From: Nectonema munidae
Lineage: Eukaryota > Nematomorpha > Nectonematoida > Nectonematidae
Assembly (NCBI GenBank): GCA_030549495.1
Contig: JAUIRK010000003.1
Location: forward strand, 186,001 to 250,000
DNA: 64,000 nt
Reading direction: 5' to 3'
Position 1 is the first letter of the stretch; every line of letters starts with the position of its first letter. Shown piece by piece: positions 58,301 to 61,300 of the stretch. A program made the translations under genes and the position numbers. The notes under the pieces are model-generated. The model had not been told where the DNA came from. It saw nothing but the letters and a program-made list of their open reading frames with translations, and made no database searches.

Positions 58301-61300
58301 ACAAGAATTTAAAATTGAGTAAATATTAAGATAACATAATTATATAAATTTGAATAATACATTTAAGAAGATTGAAAATCAAAAGGTTCACAAAATATAC
58401 AGAAACACACAAGCATACATAAGATTAACAAAGGCCGCTTTCAGTGTGCTTATTATAAATTTTGTCTTTCAGTGTAGCTTTATACTTTTAATTTCCTGCC
58501 TTCTAAGTAGAAAATTATTTTTAAAAACTAAGTTTGTAATATTTTCAAAATTTAACGTCAAAACCGTACAAAACCCTACGCTTGCTAATAAAAGTTTTCT
58601 TTTTGATCAAATGGGATTATGATAATAATGGAAAAACTTTTTCAAAACAGTCAGTACTTTTTGTAATGCAGAAACTTCGAGTTAGGACATTTCATATCTT
58701 CTAGGATTAACCAAAGTTTTTAATAGTGACAAATGGATATTTGTGAGCACACTTCTTCAAATTCTATACACACACAATTCACTTTATAATACAAAGGAAA
58801 ACGGACATATGGTATTTTATTTCAGGAATCCCAAAATGGGGCCCAATAGGAATATAGCCAGCTTTCATTATTATCAGACGGGCAGATAAAATATTTTAAC
58901 TTTTTTTGTAACTAAATTAATTTTCTCAGATGGTGAGAAAGGGGGAGGGGGTAGATGTTTTATTAAATGGGCCTGGTTCTTTGCACCCCCACCCCTATTT
59001 GGCCATGCCGTGGACTTATGCAAAGTAATTGGTTAGTGATGTTCTTACTTTTAAGAAAAGTAATAAAAAGCTAAGAATAGGATAATATATATCTTATTCA
59101 TAACTTTAGTTAATAATTAATTGAGTATATATTAACTCGGACAGAGAAGATTAATCTGATACAAAATGCTTTAATTCCAATTCATCGAATTCTAATTGGT
59201 CTAAAATGAATTGTCACAAGGATTCGTGTAATACCATTTGGTCTAATGCAAATTGGTCTAGAATTTGTTTAATATTAGAGTTAGTGCTAGAGTTTTGTTT
59301 ACGATTAATGTTAGAGTTAATGTTAAAATTAGTTTTCAAGTATTTTTTTCTAGAATTTATTGCCTAATGTATTTGGACCAATTGATCTTTCGTTCTAGGA
59401 AGAGTCATGGTAAATCTCGATATTGTCAATATAACATTGTTATTTTATTGGTTTTCTGTCTAATTAAATTGAGTGCTAAATAATCACATAAACTGATAAA
59501 TTGACTGTTAATTTAATTTCAAAGTATTACAATCAAGATTTTGTTTTTATAATACCTTTTTTATGAAATTTAGACTTATCGAAATTAAACCATTATGACT
59601 ATTAGACATAATGCCTTTAGATACATTGGTCTATTAGACCAATTTATATCGAAACAATTGGTATTAGACCTATCGTACCAAATGCTTATTTACTATATTT
59701 ACAATTTTTTTCTATACTTTTTCTATTTTTATTATAACTTAGTCGGAGTTTGGTAAATATCGATTTTCTGATGTTATCACTCTCTGAAAAAAAGAGATAA
59801 ATAAAAATAATTCTAAAAATTTCTTACAATGATTTTGAAAAGGATAAATAAACACTGACTAGTGAGGTTAGACAATGAACATATATTTTTGGCGAAACTA
59901 AATTTATTCCTTTTGAAACCATTTTAATCCATTGTTTCTAGTTTTATTTGTTTATAACTTAAAATTTGTAATTGAAATTATTTTAATCCCAAATGAATAA
60001 AATATGATGTATTTGGATTATTGATATTTAGGTATTCGTCTGTAAAAGAAGCAAATCAAAGCTTTTTATCTCATCTATTTATGCCAAAAAATCTTTCGCT
60101 TGTAAAGAAATTTCCCGATAAAAAATCCTTTACTTATCAAATACAACCGGTAAAAACTTTTTATTTTTTTTGTTGTAATTTATTTAAACACTTGACAACA
60201 ATTTTCTTTTTCTTTCAAAGAAAGATTAAAAATTTTGGCATTTTCTGCATTTACACAAATTATTTAATCTTTAATTTAAGCATTCAAATTACGAAATATA
60301 TCTCCTTAATTTACTAATTAGTTATTAATCATTAATTTTAATTATTTATCTATTTTTACTTTAAGCTACTAATAAAAGTTAGTTACAATTACAAAACCTT
60401 AAAAATATTTTTATTTAAGCTTAAAATTTTGTTAAAATATTGATGGATAAAATAAACTATTGCTGTTAGTTGATAAAATATTCTAATACAAAATTATCTC
60501 TAAAATAAATTTTATATTCTTCAAAATATAAACCGCATGTTTTTTTCTGAAAAATCAAGACATTTGATAATAAATTCCATGTTTATAAAATAATTTTCAA
60601 ATTTATTAAAATTTCAAAAAATGCCCTAATTAGATATTATTATTTCATTTTATAGTAAAAAATGATTTAAATGAAAATTAACAAAATATTTTGGGTAGGG
60701 TAATTTTTCATTATCAATTATATTTATTTTGAGTTTAGCGCATTTTTTGATATAACATTTGAACAGTTGATAATTGTGAAAAGGACATATTTAGTGAAAT
60801 TTCCTTTTTTTGTTAAGTATAGAAAAATCTTCATAAATTGGCTAGCTGTCTACTAGTTTTCTTTCAAACCAAATAACTAAATCTTTTTAATAAGGTGATT
60901 GCCTAACTAAATATCATGATTTCAAATGTCATATAAATTTAATAAGTGTATTTTGCTATTAAACAACTAACTTATTTTACCCACCTGGCTCATTAATTAT
61001 GGAATAACTAAAAAATCCTACTTTCTAATTAAATGGTTAATTATCTAAATAACAAACAACTTGACTAATAAAATATTTACGTATTAACCGGTTATCGACC
61101 ACGGCCGACTTTGCAAAAATGTGAATCGTCTGCGTTTATTAATTCTTTTTAATACAAATCTTCTGCTTTATACTAGATATCGTCTGATTATTCTGGTCGT
61201 TAACGTATTAACCCATTAAGTCCCATAGAAATCAGACGATATTTAAAAAAACGCAGACGATTTATATTCAAAGTCATTGAAAAAAGCAGACGAAGGTGAA

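Noticed and set aside
58350-58622. 90-codon plus-strand ORF
   Set aside because: No splice motifs in phase and no family resemblance; AT-rich chance frame.
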